Positions 1 to 10,421 of a DNA stretch of 37,885 nt are shown here, in pieces (within the stretch, counting starts at the first letter, position 1; each line of letters opens with the position of its first letter). The notes below the pieces were generated by a model. The model had not been told where the DNA came from and did not search any database. It saw only the letters and a list, made by a program, of their open reading frames with translations. Made by a program: the position numbers and the translations under genes. This stretch comes from Vitrella brassicaformis. Taxonomy: Eukaryota > Sar > Vitrellaceae. The stretch spans positions 1 through 37,885 of the forward strand of contig CDMY01000636.1 in the NCBI GenBank assembly GCA_001179505.1, given 5' to 3'.

Positions 1-675
1 ATTATACAGGAGTCAGACAAACAGACAGGAACTTGCAGCCGAGTTTTCCTGGTTTTCACCTCTTTGAAGGGACAGGCAATCTGCTGTGCTATGTAGGTCC
101 GAACGATGTGTCTTGTCCGTGCTTTTGGTCATGGACCCCTCTCTTCCTCCCCTGCTCATTTTTGTCCCATCACCGTGCTTGCTTGGCTCTTACTCATTCG
201 TACCCCACCAACCCGCCCCTTGCTCGGACGATCTGATGGACGATGGCCAACTGAATGAATGAAACACATACATATATACGTCTACGTACTGACCACAGGG
301 TGAATCCATATTCACTTCTCGTCAAAATACTCCCTCTCTCTGGGGTTTCTGGGTTTGCAACCCTACAACCCCTTCCATACAAGGGATTTTCAGTGCGAGC
401 GAAGCACACACACGCATACAAGGGATTTTCAATGCGAGCGAAGCGAGTGTTGGAAATCCCTTGTATAAGTACTACTGATACATTGATGTATTCATGTATT
501 CAAGCAGTGGGTTTGAGATCTCGCGGCAGAATCGATGGCAGAAAATGACGGATCTATGTTGGTGTGACGCTTGACGCGCCGTTGACAGCGATGCAGACGT
601 CACGACGTCAACAAAGGTCAGCAGCGGCAACACCAAAGCAGGTGCCGCATCCCACAGCATCGAGCCGAGATCATC
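1..675. other. intergenic, no gene seen
   Basis: No reading frame here looks like a protein or splices into one. The stretch holds a pair of 30-nt direct repeats with an inverted partner (listed separately). Its last 14 bases contain an element (662-672) that resembles sequences upstream of other starts in the window. Confidence 0.6.
376..466. repeat. 30-nt direct repeat pair with inverted partner
   Basis: Two 30-nt copies at 376-405 and 415-444 differ at one base. The first 13 bases of the unit (377-389 and 416-428) recur as a reverse complement at 454-466, so the second copy can fold into a 13-bp stem with a 25-nt loop. Only two copies exist and no coding sequence is associated. It could be a small mobile-element relic or an untranslated structured element. 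Confidence 0.6.
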
Positions 676-2114
676 ATGTTGTCTTCTGCTTTAATCGTTG
701 TCGTCTTTCTCGCATCAGCTTCCCCCCTGTCATCTGCCTGCTATGCCGAGTGGAGTGGGTGGAGCGAGTGCTCCGCCTCATGTCTGTCGGTCCGCACCTT
801 CTCCCTCCCCCGCGAGTGGAGCGACGAGGCCAAGCAGCTCAGAGAGCGAGGTGTCCACGGCTACGCCCTCTTCCTGGGTTGTCCCTTCCAGCAAGGCGAC
901 CAGCAGTCAAGGCCTTGCACAGGCGGCAAATGTGAGAGGCCGCCGGTGGCAGCTGACAGCGGCCGTGAAGATGGTGGCAGCAACAGTCTCGTATTAAGGG
1001 AGCGAGGTACGCAGGGAGGGTGCGGCGTAGGCAGGCAGTGTTGACGTGAGGTCGATGTACGCCTGTCTGTCTGTCTGTCTGTTTGTTGATCTGTCTGTCT
1101 GTCTGTGCATTGTGTTGGTGTCTGTCCTGCAGACCCACCAGTGAAGGAGTGCGAGGGCGAGTGGTCACAGTGGAGCACCTGTGCATCCGACTGCAGGCGC
1201 ACGAGGACATTCATCCTTCATGGCGATGTGGCCGGTGACGATGTCCCACACGCTGCTGGCGAGGGCCACATCACCGTCACCACCTTCAGCAGCAACACCC
1301 CCTGCATGAGACCTGCGAACTGGACACAGGAGGAGCCCTGCGACGATGGCGAATGCACCAAAGGTAAATGTCACATACACAACAGCCCCCCCAACACACA
1401 GTTTGGACGTCTGTGTGTTGCTGGCATCAGGTCTGGATGGTGTGGCCGTCGATGACTTTCCCCCCGCCCCTCGCACACGAGAGGAGGCCGAGCGCAGCGT
1501 CCCAGACGATACCGATGGATGGCCCGGCACGGCCATGTGGCTGGCCATCTCTATCCCCTCTGCCATCCTCATTGTGGTAGTGGTCATCGTCATTATTATC
1601 TACCGGTGGCATCTCTGCACCAGGGCGCAGACAGCAGACGGGCCTGCTGCCCCGCCCACCGAGTCGTCCTCAGAGATCCCTTGGCCATTTCTCGAGAAGA
1701 AGCCGAGTGCCGTCCTGCAACTGGTACGATAAAGCATAGGGCGGTCTTGAGCATGTCGTACTGCCGAGTGCTACCCACCTTCACGAAATACCTGGCACAC
1801 AGGACAACAGCACATCACACATGTGTCTGGCCGCGTGTGTGATGTGTCAGGAGGCTCCCTCGCCCCAGAGGGTTGGCGGCAGACTGGTCATTCCGGGCAT
1901 CAAACGATCCCCCCAGCAAGCAGCCGAGGGGCCTGCAGCCAGCACCGATGCTTACCTGGAGCGGGGCATGGTGGTGGTTGGTGCGTCGCCGTGCGCGCCA
2001 TCGACGGCAGAGGGCTCTGCTGCATCGCGGGTGATCAGCAGTGGGCAAAGCAGCACGCCTTCCTTCGGCAAAGGGGAGGCAGAGATTGCTGACAAGGCGG
2101 CTGTCGTGTGTTAG
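676..2114 (+). CDS. TSP1-repeat type I membrane protein
   Basis: Four exons: 676-1006, 1133-1363, 1431-1723, 1851-2114, giving 372 residues. A hydrophobic signal peptide spans residues 1-22. Two thrombospondin type 1 modules follow: the first begins with WSGWSECSASC and ends near CTGGKC, the second begins with WSQWSTCASDC. A transmembrane helix lies near residues 222-246 (AILIVVVVIVIII). The rest is a cytoplasmic tail of about 125 residues. Introns 1 and 2 are both phase 1 and isolate the second TSP1 module on one exon; intron 3 is phase 0. If intron 3 is retained the protein stops at 1730-1732 after 287 residues. TSP1 membrane proteins in apicomplexans and relatives are typically adhesins released from secretory organelles, so a surface or adhesive role is inferred. 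No A-domain is visible and the tail lacks a penultimate tryptophan, so TRAP-type motor coupling is not supported. Confidence 0.85.
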
Positions 2115-2650
2115 GTATATTGCTTCTTCGCTCAGTCCGCTTCCTTGCTGTTTGTCAAGCTCGCCTGCTGGGTTTCATGATGTGTGTGTATAGCAAAGAC
2201 GAATGGGTCAGCGCGGGCGTGTCGCTATTTTGTTGAAAGCTGCAATCCAATCCGTCGTGGCTGTTTAGTTCTTTGTATGTATGTGTGGCAAGGTTATTGA
2301 AGGAAGGTGAGACGGCACACGGACATCCATTCATCCACATGCATGGTTAAAAGCACAGGTAGGTATAGCAAATCACGCGAGGAAGGTCCGCATCCGCATC
2401 ACGTACCTGCAGCATTCACGTGGTCCGGTCCGTAGGTGCACATGACAGCGTCAGTCATTGTGGGAAAGTCAATCAGTACTAGTGCGTCAGTCAATCACAT
2501 CCTGCTGGCAGGGCAGGCCATCCACCCACCCACCACCCACTCACACATCAACACAACACAGCCTCCACGGCACCGCACTCTACTGCCGTCTGTCTTTGCC
2601 TCGGATGAGCCGGGTCGGGTGATCCATCCATCCATCCATCGGTCGGTGGA
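2115..2650. other. intergenic between convergent genes
   Basis: Convergent 3' ends of the TSP1 gene and SmD2. I see only short unconvincing frames and simple CATC/CCAC-rich tracts near 2515-2645. Confidence 0.6.
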
Positions 2651-3320
2651 TTACTTTGGGTTTCTGAGTACGATGATGACGCTGTCGCCTCGTAGGAAGA
2701 GCCTGGAGATGTATCTCTCCTTATTGACCGCCTTGGCCTTCTTCTTCCCAGACCCCTTCGGGTACTCCGTCCACATCTCCCGAACCTGACACGACACACA
2801 CCACATACACACGACAGACACGCCACGCAATGCCATGCCAGGCGATGAGCCACCCGCAGCAAAGCATTGCCATGTTGTCATGTTCAGACACACCTGCTCC
2901 AAGACCATGTTGCAGTGTCTGTCAAACGCCTTCACCTGAACACACATCGAATCCAGCCACAGAGCGGTCACGGTTCGTGTTGTCTTGTGTGTTCTCGCTC
3001 ACCCGTGCGATGATCTTGCGGTTGTTTCTGCAGTTGATGAGCACCTGCGCATTGTCCTTGACCGACTGAACAGACAGACGTGACACACACGCACGGCCAC
3101 GGTGAGCGACGTTGCTGGCGCCTGTTCAGCGTGTGCGTCAGTCACACTGGCGTGTGCTCACTTGAAAGAGGACGCTCAAGGGACCCTCCTCAGGCGCATC
3201 TCTGTTCGCCGTGTCCGTCTTGTCTGAAGCACGACACACAAACCACACCAACAAACATTCAGGTTGCCATGTCTGATACTTTTTGCGCGTCGTCAGCTTA
3301 CCTTTGTCTGTCATCGCCAT
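2651..3320 (-). CDS. SNRPD2: small nuclear ribonucleoprotein SmD2
   Basis: Five exons on the minus strand: 3302-3320, 3162-3223, 3003-3065, 2894-2935, 2651-2785, encoding 106 residues (the human protein has 118). All four joins keep the frame. Sm1 carries [10 protein letters not shown] followed by [13 protein letters not shown], and Sm2 carries [19 protein letters not shown]; these are near-identical to SmD2 of animals and plants. SmD2 is one of seven core Sm proteins that ring the Sm site of spliceosomal snRNAs, which fits the intron density here. The N terminus is about ten residues shorter than in animals and keeps the EEGPLSVL motif. The gene shares a 139-bp divergent promoter with the secreted-protein gene that starts at 3460. 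Confidence 0.96.
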
Positions 3321-3459
3321 CCTGTCAGCTTTCAGGAGAACTTGGGAGATCTGGGTTTAGGGTCCTCCACTTCCTTGGGCATCAAACCCTAGACCGAGAA
3401 ACCCTACATGTGTGGGCCCCCAGTGCAGGTTGTCGTGTTTGCGTTGGTTTGAGCACATC
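3321..3459. promoter_or_regulatory. bidirectional promoter with telo-box-like motifs
   Basis: The only space between the divergent starts of SmD2 (3320, minus) and the secreted protein (3460, plus). It contains GGGTTTAGGGT at 3353-3363 and two forward AAACCCTA motifs at 3384-3391 and 3399-3406. Such telo-box sequences act as promoter elements of translation and RNA-processing genes in plants; a similar role here is inference. Confidence 0.45.
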
Positions 3460-4504
3460 ATGGGCGGGCTACGAGGGCCTCTCATCCTGTTGGTCTTGTC
3501 AGTCTCGCTGGCCTTGGCCCACGTGCACGGAATCCCAGCACGAAGTGAGACGCCGTCCCGTCCCGTCTCCCCAACCACTTGTCTTCTGCGTCGCTTTTCG
3601 CAGGTGCCCGGCAGCCTGTTGACGGAGATGAGGCAGCAGAGAAGGGCTCCAAGGGCTTCATCTCCCCCTGGCCTGCTGTTAAGCTGGCTGGTCAACTCGG
3701 AAAAGCCGGCTGGAAGATGGCAACCGGACAGAGAGGTGTGCACCACAGATCTATGTGGCAACCGGACAGATCTATGTGGTGCAGACCCGGAGAAGGTGAA
3801 GAAGATGGAAGAGGAAGGCAGGTACGGCGTGCCGTCCTTCAAGCCTCTCTCTGGTGAGCAATGCCATCCTTCGCCTCCATTGAGTGTGTCTTATGCCTCC
3901 ACGTGTTAAGCAACGGAAAGCCACCAGAGCGTCTGATCTGTGTGTTTGCTCATGCATTCCCTCAGAGTTGGCTGGGAAGGCCGGCACAGGGCTGGCGAAG
4001 GAGGCGGGAAAGTTCTACCACGAGACAGGTCCAAGTCTCGGCCAGAGAATGATTGAAAGCATGGTGGGCGCCGGCAAGGCCGCCCAGTACTACGCCAAGC
4101 CCGCATTTGGCACCACATCCGAGGCCTACAAGCAGCATGCCATCGACACCGACGTGGCCAGCCAGAGGCAGGAGAGAGACATGCTGGCGCTCCAATCCAA
4201 AGCCGATTTCCTCAAGGAGGAGCTGAAAACGCTCGAGGGCAAGAAGGACGCCGACAGCGTGAGACGCAGGAACGAGATGGAATCCTACCTGGTCGGTGGG
4301 GTCTGTCTGTCTGATGGATGGATGTAGGCATCAAAGCTTACTCCCTGTGTGTGTGGCTGGCTTTTCGATTGTCAGCCCGGCCTGGAGCGAGACATTCTTC
4401 AGGACAAGAAGAGCATCGCAGCGCGGCAGCAGCAGCGGGCCAAGATGGCAGAGGACGAGTTCAAGTACGACAAGGCGACCAACCTGGTGGGGCCCTGGGG
4501 CTGA
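3460..4504 (+). CDS. secreted hypothetical protein with coiled coil
   Basis: Five exons: 3460-3544, 3604-3735, 3785-3853, 3966-4291, 4376-4504, encoding 246 residues. The first three introns are phase 1 and the fourth is phase 0. A signal peptide (PLILLVLSVSLALAHVHG) starts at the chosen ATG; an in-frame upstream extension would bury it. The mature part has a Gly/Ala/Lys-rich amphipathic region, then a charged coiled coil around DMLALQSKADFLKEELKTLE, and ends in NLVGPWG. There is no further membrane segment. I do not recognise the family. A soluble cargo of the secretory system is the most that can be inferred. Confidence 0.75.
3718..3784 (+). repeat. direct repeats spanning a 49-nt intron
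   Basis: A 15-nt unit occurs at 3718-3732 and 3756-3770, and a 14-nt unit (ACAGATCTATGTGG) at 3745-3758 and 3766-3779. The interval covers the 5' exon end and nearly all of intron 2 (3736-3784) of the secreted-protein gene. Confidence 0.8.
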
Positions 4505-5368
4505 GTGGCCGGTCAACGATCTGAGACACAGAGAAATTCTTACAATACCCCATCCCTTTTTAACGCCATTCTTTCAGTCGTGCAAAGCGTGAAAGAGACA
4601 CTGAAAGAGCCATGGACATGGACGGGGACATGATTGATCAGTGAATGAATGAATGAGTGAATGAGTGAATGAGTGAATGAAGGAATGAATGAATGAAGGA
4701 ATCAGTCAGCCCTCCCACACAGATGAGAAAGGCACCATGCCAGACACTCACCTCACGTGCATTGCGGCTCTGGTAGTGATGACAAGGCCAGTGACCCGGG
4801 TGGATGATCCTCAGGTGTGGTGCAGAGACCCGTGCTGTACCGGACGGCCAAGGGGAGACAGCAAGGCTTCTATATAGACACAGTATAACAGGGGGTGCGT
4901 TAGAGACGGCCTCTCGTGTGTGTTGTGTCCGGCCTCCAGGGTGTGTTGTCTCTCCAGGTGTTTGCAAGCTCCTTTGCAACACTCACTGGTGCGGTGTGGA
5001 TGTGTGTCGACTCGACATACAAGGATCGTAGGCAAAAGGCACATGCATTCATTTAATTGATGTCAACACGACACGATGGATGCGATGCACCCATGCCATG
5101 TGTGTACGCGAGTCCAGCCGGCGAGACCATGCGATGCAAGCAAGACAGTCAGTGTCCAAACACACACACACACGCACGCACACGCACATACATCATTCCA
5201 CTTGTAGTATCTCGGTAGGCTGCACAGACTGACTGACAGGGAGAGAGGAAGAGGCATAGAGCCCTCAGAAACACACCACACACCTCTGCCTGTACCCACA
5301 CCACACCACACAACACGCATCTGTCTATCTACCTGACTGCACGCGTGTCCGTGTCAGCGTCTGCGTTA
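4505..5368. other. intergenic between convergent genes
   Basis: No gene seen. It holds a GAAT/GAGT tetranucleotide tract at 4641-4702 and a CA-rich tract near 5160-5190. Possible 3' UTRs of both flanking genes fall here. Confidence 0.6.
4641..4702. repeat. (GAATGAGT)n-type microsatellite
   Basis: Tandem GAAT and GAGT tetranucleotides over about 60 bases in non-coding DNA. Confidence 0.9.
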
Positions 5369-6401
5369 TCATTCTCTTCCTATGATGACGAAGAAGCCCA
5401 TCGTCCCAACCAGCACGAACTTCAACCTGTGGTGCACAGACCAGACCAGACAGGCATACAGCCAAGCACATCACATCTTCGCCCTTTGTGTGCGTGTCGG
5501 CTGGCACACTGCTGACCATGGGTAGTCGTTGAGCCATATTGTAACCATCCCCACGTACGGCAAGAACCTGTGCAGATGACACGACCAAAGGAACCAAACA
5601 CATGTGCTGCCTGGGTCGATTGCGGGGTGTGCGGTTCTGGTTTGGTTGCTTTGTCGTGTGTGGTGTGTCATACGCGATAGCTCTGCCCATGATGTCGCTT
5701 TTGTTTAGCCACAGCTGGCCCGGTGCATAGAGCCCCCGGTCATCCACGTCGTTGTTGTCACCCTTGGTCAGGATCTTGACATCACCCTTGCCCCTGACAA
5801 CCCATCAGCAACACACTCTCACAGAGTGGTGTCATCCCTCCCTCCCTCCCTCTGTGAATGGTCACGTACGTTTCGTGCACTTCGAGGACTCTGTGTACGA
5901 TGGGAATGTCGCGGCCCTTGATCTTGAACACCACCACATCGCCGGGTAGCACGGGTGTGTCGGGGTTGTTGAGGAACAAGATGTCACCGCGATAAAAACC
6001 CGGCTCCATGCTCCCACTGAATGACATGGCAGCACAAACAGACAACACATGTGCTGTGCCGTGCTGTGCCGTGCTGTGCCATGCTGTGCCATGGCTGGTG
6101 CGAGGAAGCTGTTCTGACCTGAGTACGACGACCACAGGCGACTCTGAGCCGGTGATGACCATGAGGCCCTTCCAAAGCATTAAGGCAGAGAAGACGATAC
6201 AACACAGATTCAAGATCTGCTGCACAAACTGCACACACAAGCAGCAACAGACAGACAAACAGACAGACAGACAGAGACAACCGACAGACAGTCGTTCACT
6301 TGTTCTTGCATCGGTGGCCTGCCGAGATCTGATCTCACCTGCCGTGGTTTGCTGAACAGCGCCCGGAACTCATCCCAGTACTGACGCACCGTGTCCATCA
6401 T
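5369..6401 (-). CDS. SEC11: ER signal peptidase complex catalytic subunit SEC11
   Basis: Six exons on the minus strand: 6339-6401, 6119-6228, 5870-6016, 5674-5793, 5517-5567, 5369-5426, encoding 182 residues (human SEC11A has 179). An N-terminal membrane anchor covers [20 protein letters not shown]. The catalytic serine is S60 in SGSMEP, the partner histidine is H99 in IVHRVLEVH, and the acidic residues lie in [13 protein letters not shown] (D119-D125). The Ser-His pairing is that of eukaryotic SEC11, not the Ser-Lys of bacterial LepB. The protein cleaves signal peptides in the ER lumen and so would process the two secreted or membrane proteins encoded upstream. Two joins fall inside codons of the SGSMEP and GRAIAF segments, which confirms the splice choices. 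It is divergent from the NEK kinase gene, 183 bp away. Confidence 0.96.
6051..6090. repeat. 10-nt tandem repeat in SEC11 intron
   Basis: Four consecutive copies of GTGCTGTGCC or ATGCTGTGCC lie inside intron 2 of SEC11 (6017-6118). Confidence 0.9.
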
Positions 6402-6584
6402 CCTCACTCACACAGTCACACCGCCTACAGATCCCTGCTTCTCGTCTTCACGCTCAGTTGGCTACCTCATCGCAGGCACGAACGAACGCACACCCAAGCG
6501 TTTCTTCACCACGTTCGCTCTTGAGCTTGCAAACAGTTGCGAGCTTAGCTCCGGGAGGTCCCAAGGCATTAAGAGGCTTCCAGG
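6402..6584. promoter_or_regulatory. bidirectional promoter SEC11 / NEK kinase
   Basis: All non-coding sequence between the two divergent starts. It includes GAGCTTAGCTC at 6541-6551, preceded by TTGC, a string shared with the promoter of the eIF2D gene (28579-28593). Confidence 0.45.
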
Positions 6585-8311
6585 ATGTCAGATGAGAAGC
6601 TGATTCGTCGGCTGGGGTACGAGAGGGTGCGGCCCATCGGTCGGGGTCAGCACGGGCTTTGTTACCTTGTCAATGAACACAACGAGGGCAAGGCGCAGTC
6701 TGGCAAGGGCAAGTTCAGGGGCCCCTTTGTGGCGAAGCTGGTGGACCTCGGACTGCTGCCGGAGAATGACCGGTGAACACACACACACACCACAACTCAT
6801 CCCGCAGCATTCCGTTCCTGTGTTGTGTGTGCTTTGGCTGTGCGTCATCCATCGTGTTTGCAGCAAGATGGCGTATCAGGAGGTGGAGTTGCTTGAGCGG
6901 CTGCAGCATGACTACATCGTGGGCTACAGGGACAGCAGACTCGACAGCGAGAGGGATGTACTCGTCACCGTCATGGAATTCTGGTCGGTCAGCAACACCA
7001 GCCAGAGAGACGGGAAGCCTTGCCGCGCTTGTCGTGTTGTTTCTGGATGGATCTACCACTCACTCTGTGTGTGCGTCTGCCTGCAGTGAGGGCGGCGATT
7101 TGAAGGAGCTGATCAACCAGGTGGCGGCGCAGGACCTCTATCTGGCCGAGGAGCAGATCATGCGGTGGTTCGTGCAGCTGGCGCAGGCACTGGCCTACCT
7201 ACACAGCAACCGGGTGCTGCACCGAGACCTCAAGACCAGCAACATCTTCATGACAAGTGACAGGCAAACGGCCAAAATAGGAGACTTCGGGTGAGGATGA
7301 GTATGAGCGCCTTATATATGATCACGACACACTCACCCGGCCCGGCCATCCATCGACCTATCTGTGTGTCCTGCCTGTGTGTGGTGTGGTGTGCACTGAC
7401 TGCAGTATATCTCGTGTGTTGGAGGGTGCGCTGGACTTTGCTGCCACGACTGTCGGGACGCCATACTACATGAGGTGAGGTGGCCAGGCAGCAGGCAGGC
7501 AGGCAACCAAATTATAGATAGGAACGGGATGGACGCATCGCATCGCATCGCATCCCCTCTGTGGTTGTGTTGTGTTGTGTTGTCTGTCTGTCGATTGTTC
7601 GTTCGTTCAGTCCTGAGGTGTGTCAGAACAGCCCCTACAGCTTCAAATCTGACGTCTGGTCACTCGGGTATGTGTGTACCCATACATCCATCAATAGGAA
7701 GGGGGCATCGAATTGGCTGTCTGTTCGTGTATGTCTGACTGACTGGATGTTGTGTGTGTGTTGCAATGCAGGTGCGTCTTATACGAGCTCTGCATGCTCA
7801 AGGTAAGGTACTAGACTGTGGATGGGCAACTAGACTGTGGCAATGTCCATCTGTGTGTGTGTGTGTGTGTGCAGCATGCATTTGACGCCAACAGTCTGTT
7901 GGGGCTGGTGTACAAGATCGTGTCGGGCAGCAGCCCGCCAATCCCACCGTTCTACTCCAAAGACCTCAGCACACTCATCGAGTAAGCCAACACACACACA
8001 CACACACACACGCGCGCGCGCCACCCACCATTCATTGCAAATCGAATGTTCTCCTTTCCCCTCGCACACTCAGCAAGATGTTGGCCAAGGATGCGGCAGA
8101 TCGTCTGACGATAGACGAGGTGCTGGGCAGTCCCTTCGTCAAGGACTACCTCCGGGTGGCCGCCATGGAGGAGCAAAACCTCATCACACACGAGGCCGCT
8201 GACGCCATCGGCTTTGTCAAAGTCGTCAAATACACTGACGGACACATCCACGTAAACCACACACATCACAGATACAGTGGAGGGATGAATAAACGTCTCT
8301 CTCAATGCATG

Positions 8312-8344
<33 letters not shown>

Positions 8345-10012
8345 AGGAGAGCCGGTTAGAGATATCTCAGCGTGGCATCATGGTGCCGGCCGACCTGACT
8401 CCCGAGGCAGCGGCGGCGCTGCTCAAGGAGCGTGATGAGATGCCCACCCAGGTGGTTCCTGCTGCGTCCGCTGCTGCTGCATCCGAGGCAAAGGTGCCCG
8501 AAGTCCCCCTCCCACCCAAACGAATACTGGTGCGTTCCTTCACACAGTGCAATGCATGTGATGTGAGTGGCCAGCAAGCCGACATTTGGATGGACTTTGC
8601 TATGTTGCGTGCAGCCCATCCCAGAGGAGCACTATTCGATATTGGTTGGCCGCGTGCGGCGGACCTTGGTGCAGCGGCGGCTCAACTGGCTGCACGCCTT
8701 TGCGTTCCACGACAGAGAGGGCAGGGGCTCGCTGCCATTCAGGTACCGCACATACACACCAACCACCACACACACACACACACATCTGCCGCATGGCTGG
8801 CTCGATTCGTCGATCAGTGAGGCGTCTGAGATGTTGCTGGTGACACTGCACCTCACGCTATCGCGGGAGGAGGTGTCGCTGCTGCTAAGGTGTCTCGACG
8901 ACAGGGACGACGGCTGCTTAAGAGTGGACGCCTTCCGTGCCGCCCTCCTCGAGACCGGCAAGGCCTCCACACTGGCTTCGGTGGAGCAGTGGGCGGTGGA
9001 GCTCATCACTCACAGTGGACATGCCGACGAAGTCAAGCCGCAGTTCGACCAAGCCGATATCGATGGGTGAGTGAGGACCGGTGAGGGCAGCATTGGTCAC
9101 ATATATGTCTGATAGATGTGTCTGCCTGTGGTGCAGCGAGGGCATGCTGTCTGACCGTGAGTTTCGGCGCGTCATGTCGCACACGATAATGCAGGACGCC
9201 ACCGACAAGGTCACCGCCCTCGTCAAGAGCAGCGACCACCCCCTTGTCACCACAACAGACGAGGCGCTCAAATACGCCCTCAACAGGATCGTCCACCTGA
9301 CAGAGAAAAACGGACAAGTAAGCCAAAAGACGACGCACCAGAGAGCATCCCTCCCGTGTCCCATCTGTCTCTGTGTATGCCATCAGGGTGAGGTGAACTA
9401 CGTCGATTTTCTGCGTCGGTTCTACCCCGCTGCCCTGATGGTCAGTGATACCAACGACACAACCCACAGCTCCAAGGACACCGCTGCTGGGCTGTTGAGG
9501 GTGCCCACGCCCGTCATGGGTGCGTCGAGGTCGGCTCCAACCTCACCAGGCGGGCCGCGCAACATGCCTGCACCCATATTCAGACCCACGGCAAACACAC
9601 GTACGTCACTCAAGACACACTCACTCAGTGGTCCCTCCATTCCATCACCCACGTGTGCCTGCCTGTCTCCTGCTCAGCCCCTCCGTCGTTCGCCACGAGT
9701 TCATCGTCCCTGTCGCAGAAGCCCGCCCCCCCTCCCCTCCCCGCATCCCTCACCAAGGGCGCCGGTGCAGCCCTCCCGCTGCCCCCATCCATCGACGACG
9801 ACCTCACATCTCCTGCTGGTGGGCCACAACTCGCCCGGAGCGGCGGGAGATCGGCCACTACTGCTGGCGGTGTGGGTGGTGTGGGTGTTGGAGGTGGTGG
9901 TTGGCACCATCGTGTTGTGGATGAGGGCCAGCCGGTGAGGAAGACAGCAGCGATGGATGTGATGAGAAAGCACCAGCGGCAGAAGAGCCCGACTGTGCCT
10001 GCCAGGCACTGA
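6585..10012 (+). CDS. NEK-type protein kinase with four EF-hand-like loops
   Basis: Fourteen exons: 6585-6772, 6864-6983, 7087-7290, 7406-7474, 7611-7667, 7772-7802, 7875-7981, 8074-8251, 8347-8529, 8615-8742, 8818-9066, 9137-9317, 9387-9600, 9678-10012; 747 residues, every join in frame. The kinase (residues about 12-290) has GRGQHG (19-24), K51, MEFCEGGDL, HRDLKTSN (148-155), DFG (169-171), VGTPYYMSPE and SDVWSLG, so it should be active and reads as NIMA-related. The C-terminal half has EF-hand-like loops: degenerate D412-S422, partial D449-A460, canonical DIDGEGMLSDRE (502-513), and E561-D572 (EKNGQGEVNYVD). The tail is Pro/Ser/Gly-rich. NEKs control centrosomes, flagella and mitosis; calcium control of this one is inference by analogy with CDPKs, whose kinase is of the unrelated CAMK type. 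Confidence 0.9.
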
Positions 10013-10421
10013 TGAGGGGATGGATGGATGGATGGGCGGATGGATGGGTGCATGTGTCTGTGGGGGTTGCTCTAGCTGGCCTTGCTCTGTTCTGTTCTGC
10101 TGCCCTCATTTCTCAATGGTTTGTCCATTTGTGCGTTGCTCGGATCGTTGTGCTGGTCTGTCTCTTTCTTATGCTGAGATCTATTCATCGAGATGCGTGG
10201 TGCGGTGCATGTGTTGACGACGGACATTAATGAAGACGACAGATACACGTATCCACAGACTCGTGACATCGCATCCAGCAGACGGTGTCTTGTTCATTCG
10301 CGCACACTGCCATGCAGACAGACTATCCGATAGACACCTCTAGTCGGCCAACACCTTTCGGCATGCAAAGCGTGCACCCACATGCCTGTCAGCCGGCCCC
10401 CCAAGGTGTCCGTCTATCAGT
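10013..10421. other. intergenic between convergent genes
   Basis: Starts with a (GATG)n tract at 10015-10050. Nothing else recognisable. Confidence 0.6.

Noticed and set aside
221-229. HCD in the kinase-cyclin protein (protein residues 221-229) as a sign of a dead kinase
   Set aside because: The catalytic Asp, Lys and Asn and the DFG are present, and HCD occurs in active CMGC kinases such as DYRKs.
376-444. CRISPR-like direct repeats
   Set aside because: Only two copies with a 9-nt spacer, and all surrounding genes are spliced eukaryotic genes.
1730-1732. Stop codon taken as the end of the TSP1 gene
   Set aside because: A phase-0 donor at 1724 and an acceptor ending at 1850 open an 87-codon exon to 2114, so the longer tail was preferred; the short form is mentioned as an alternative.
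3353-3407. Internal telomere
   Set aside because: The TTTAGGG-type heptamers are single, scattered and in both orientations, not a tandem array.
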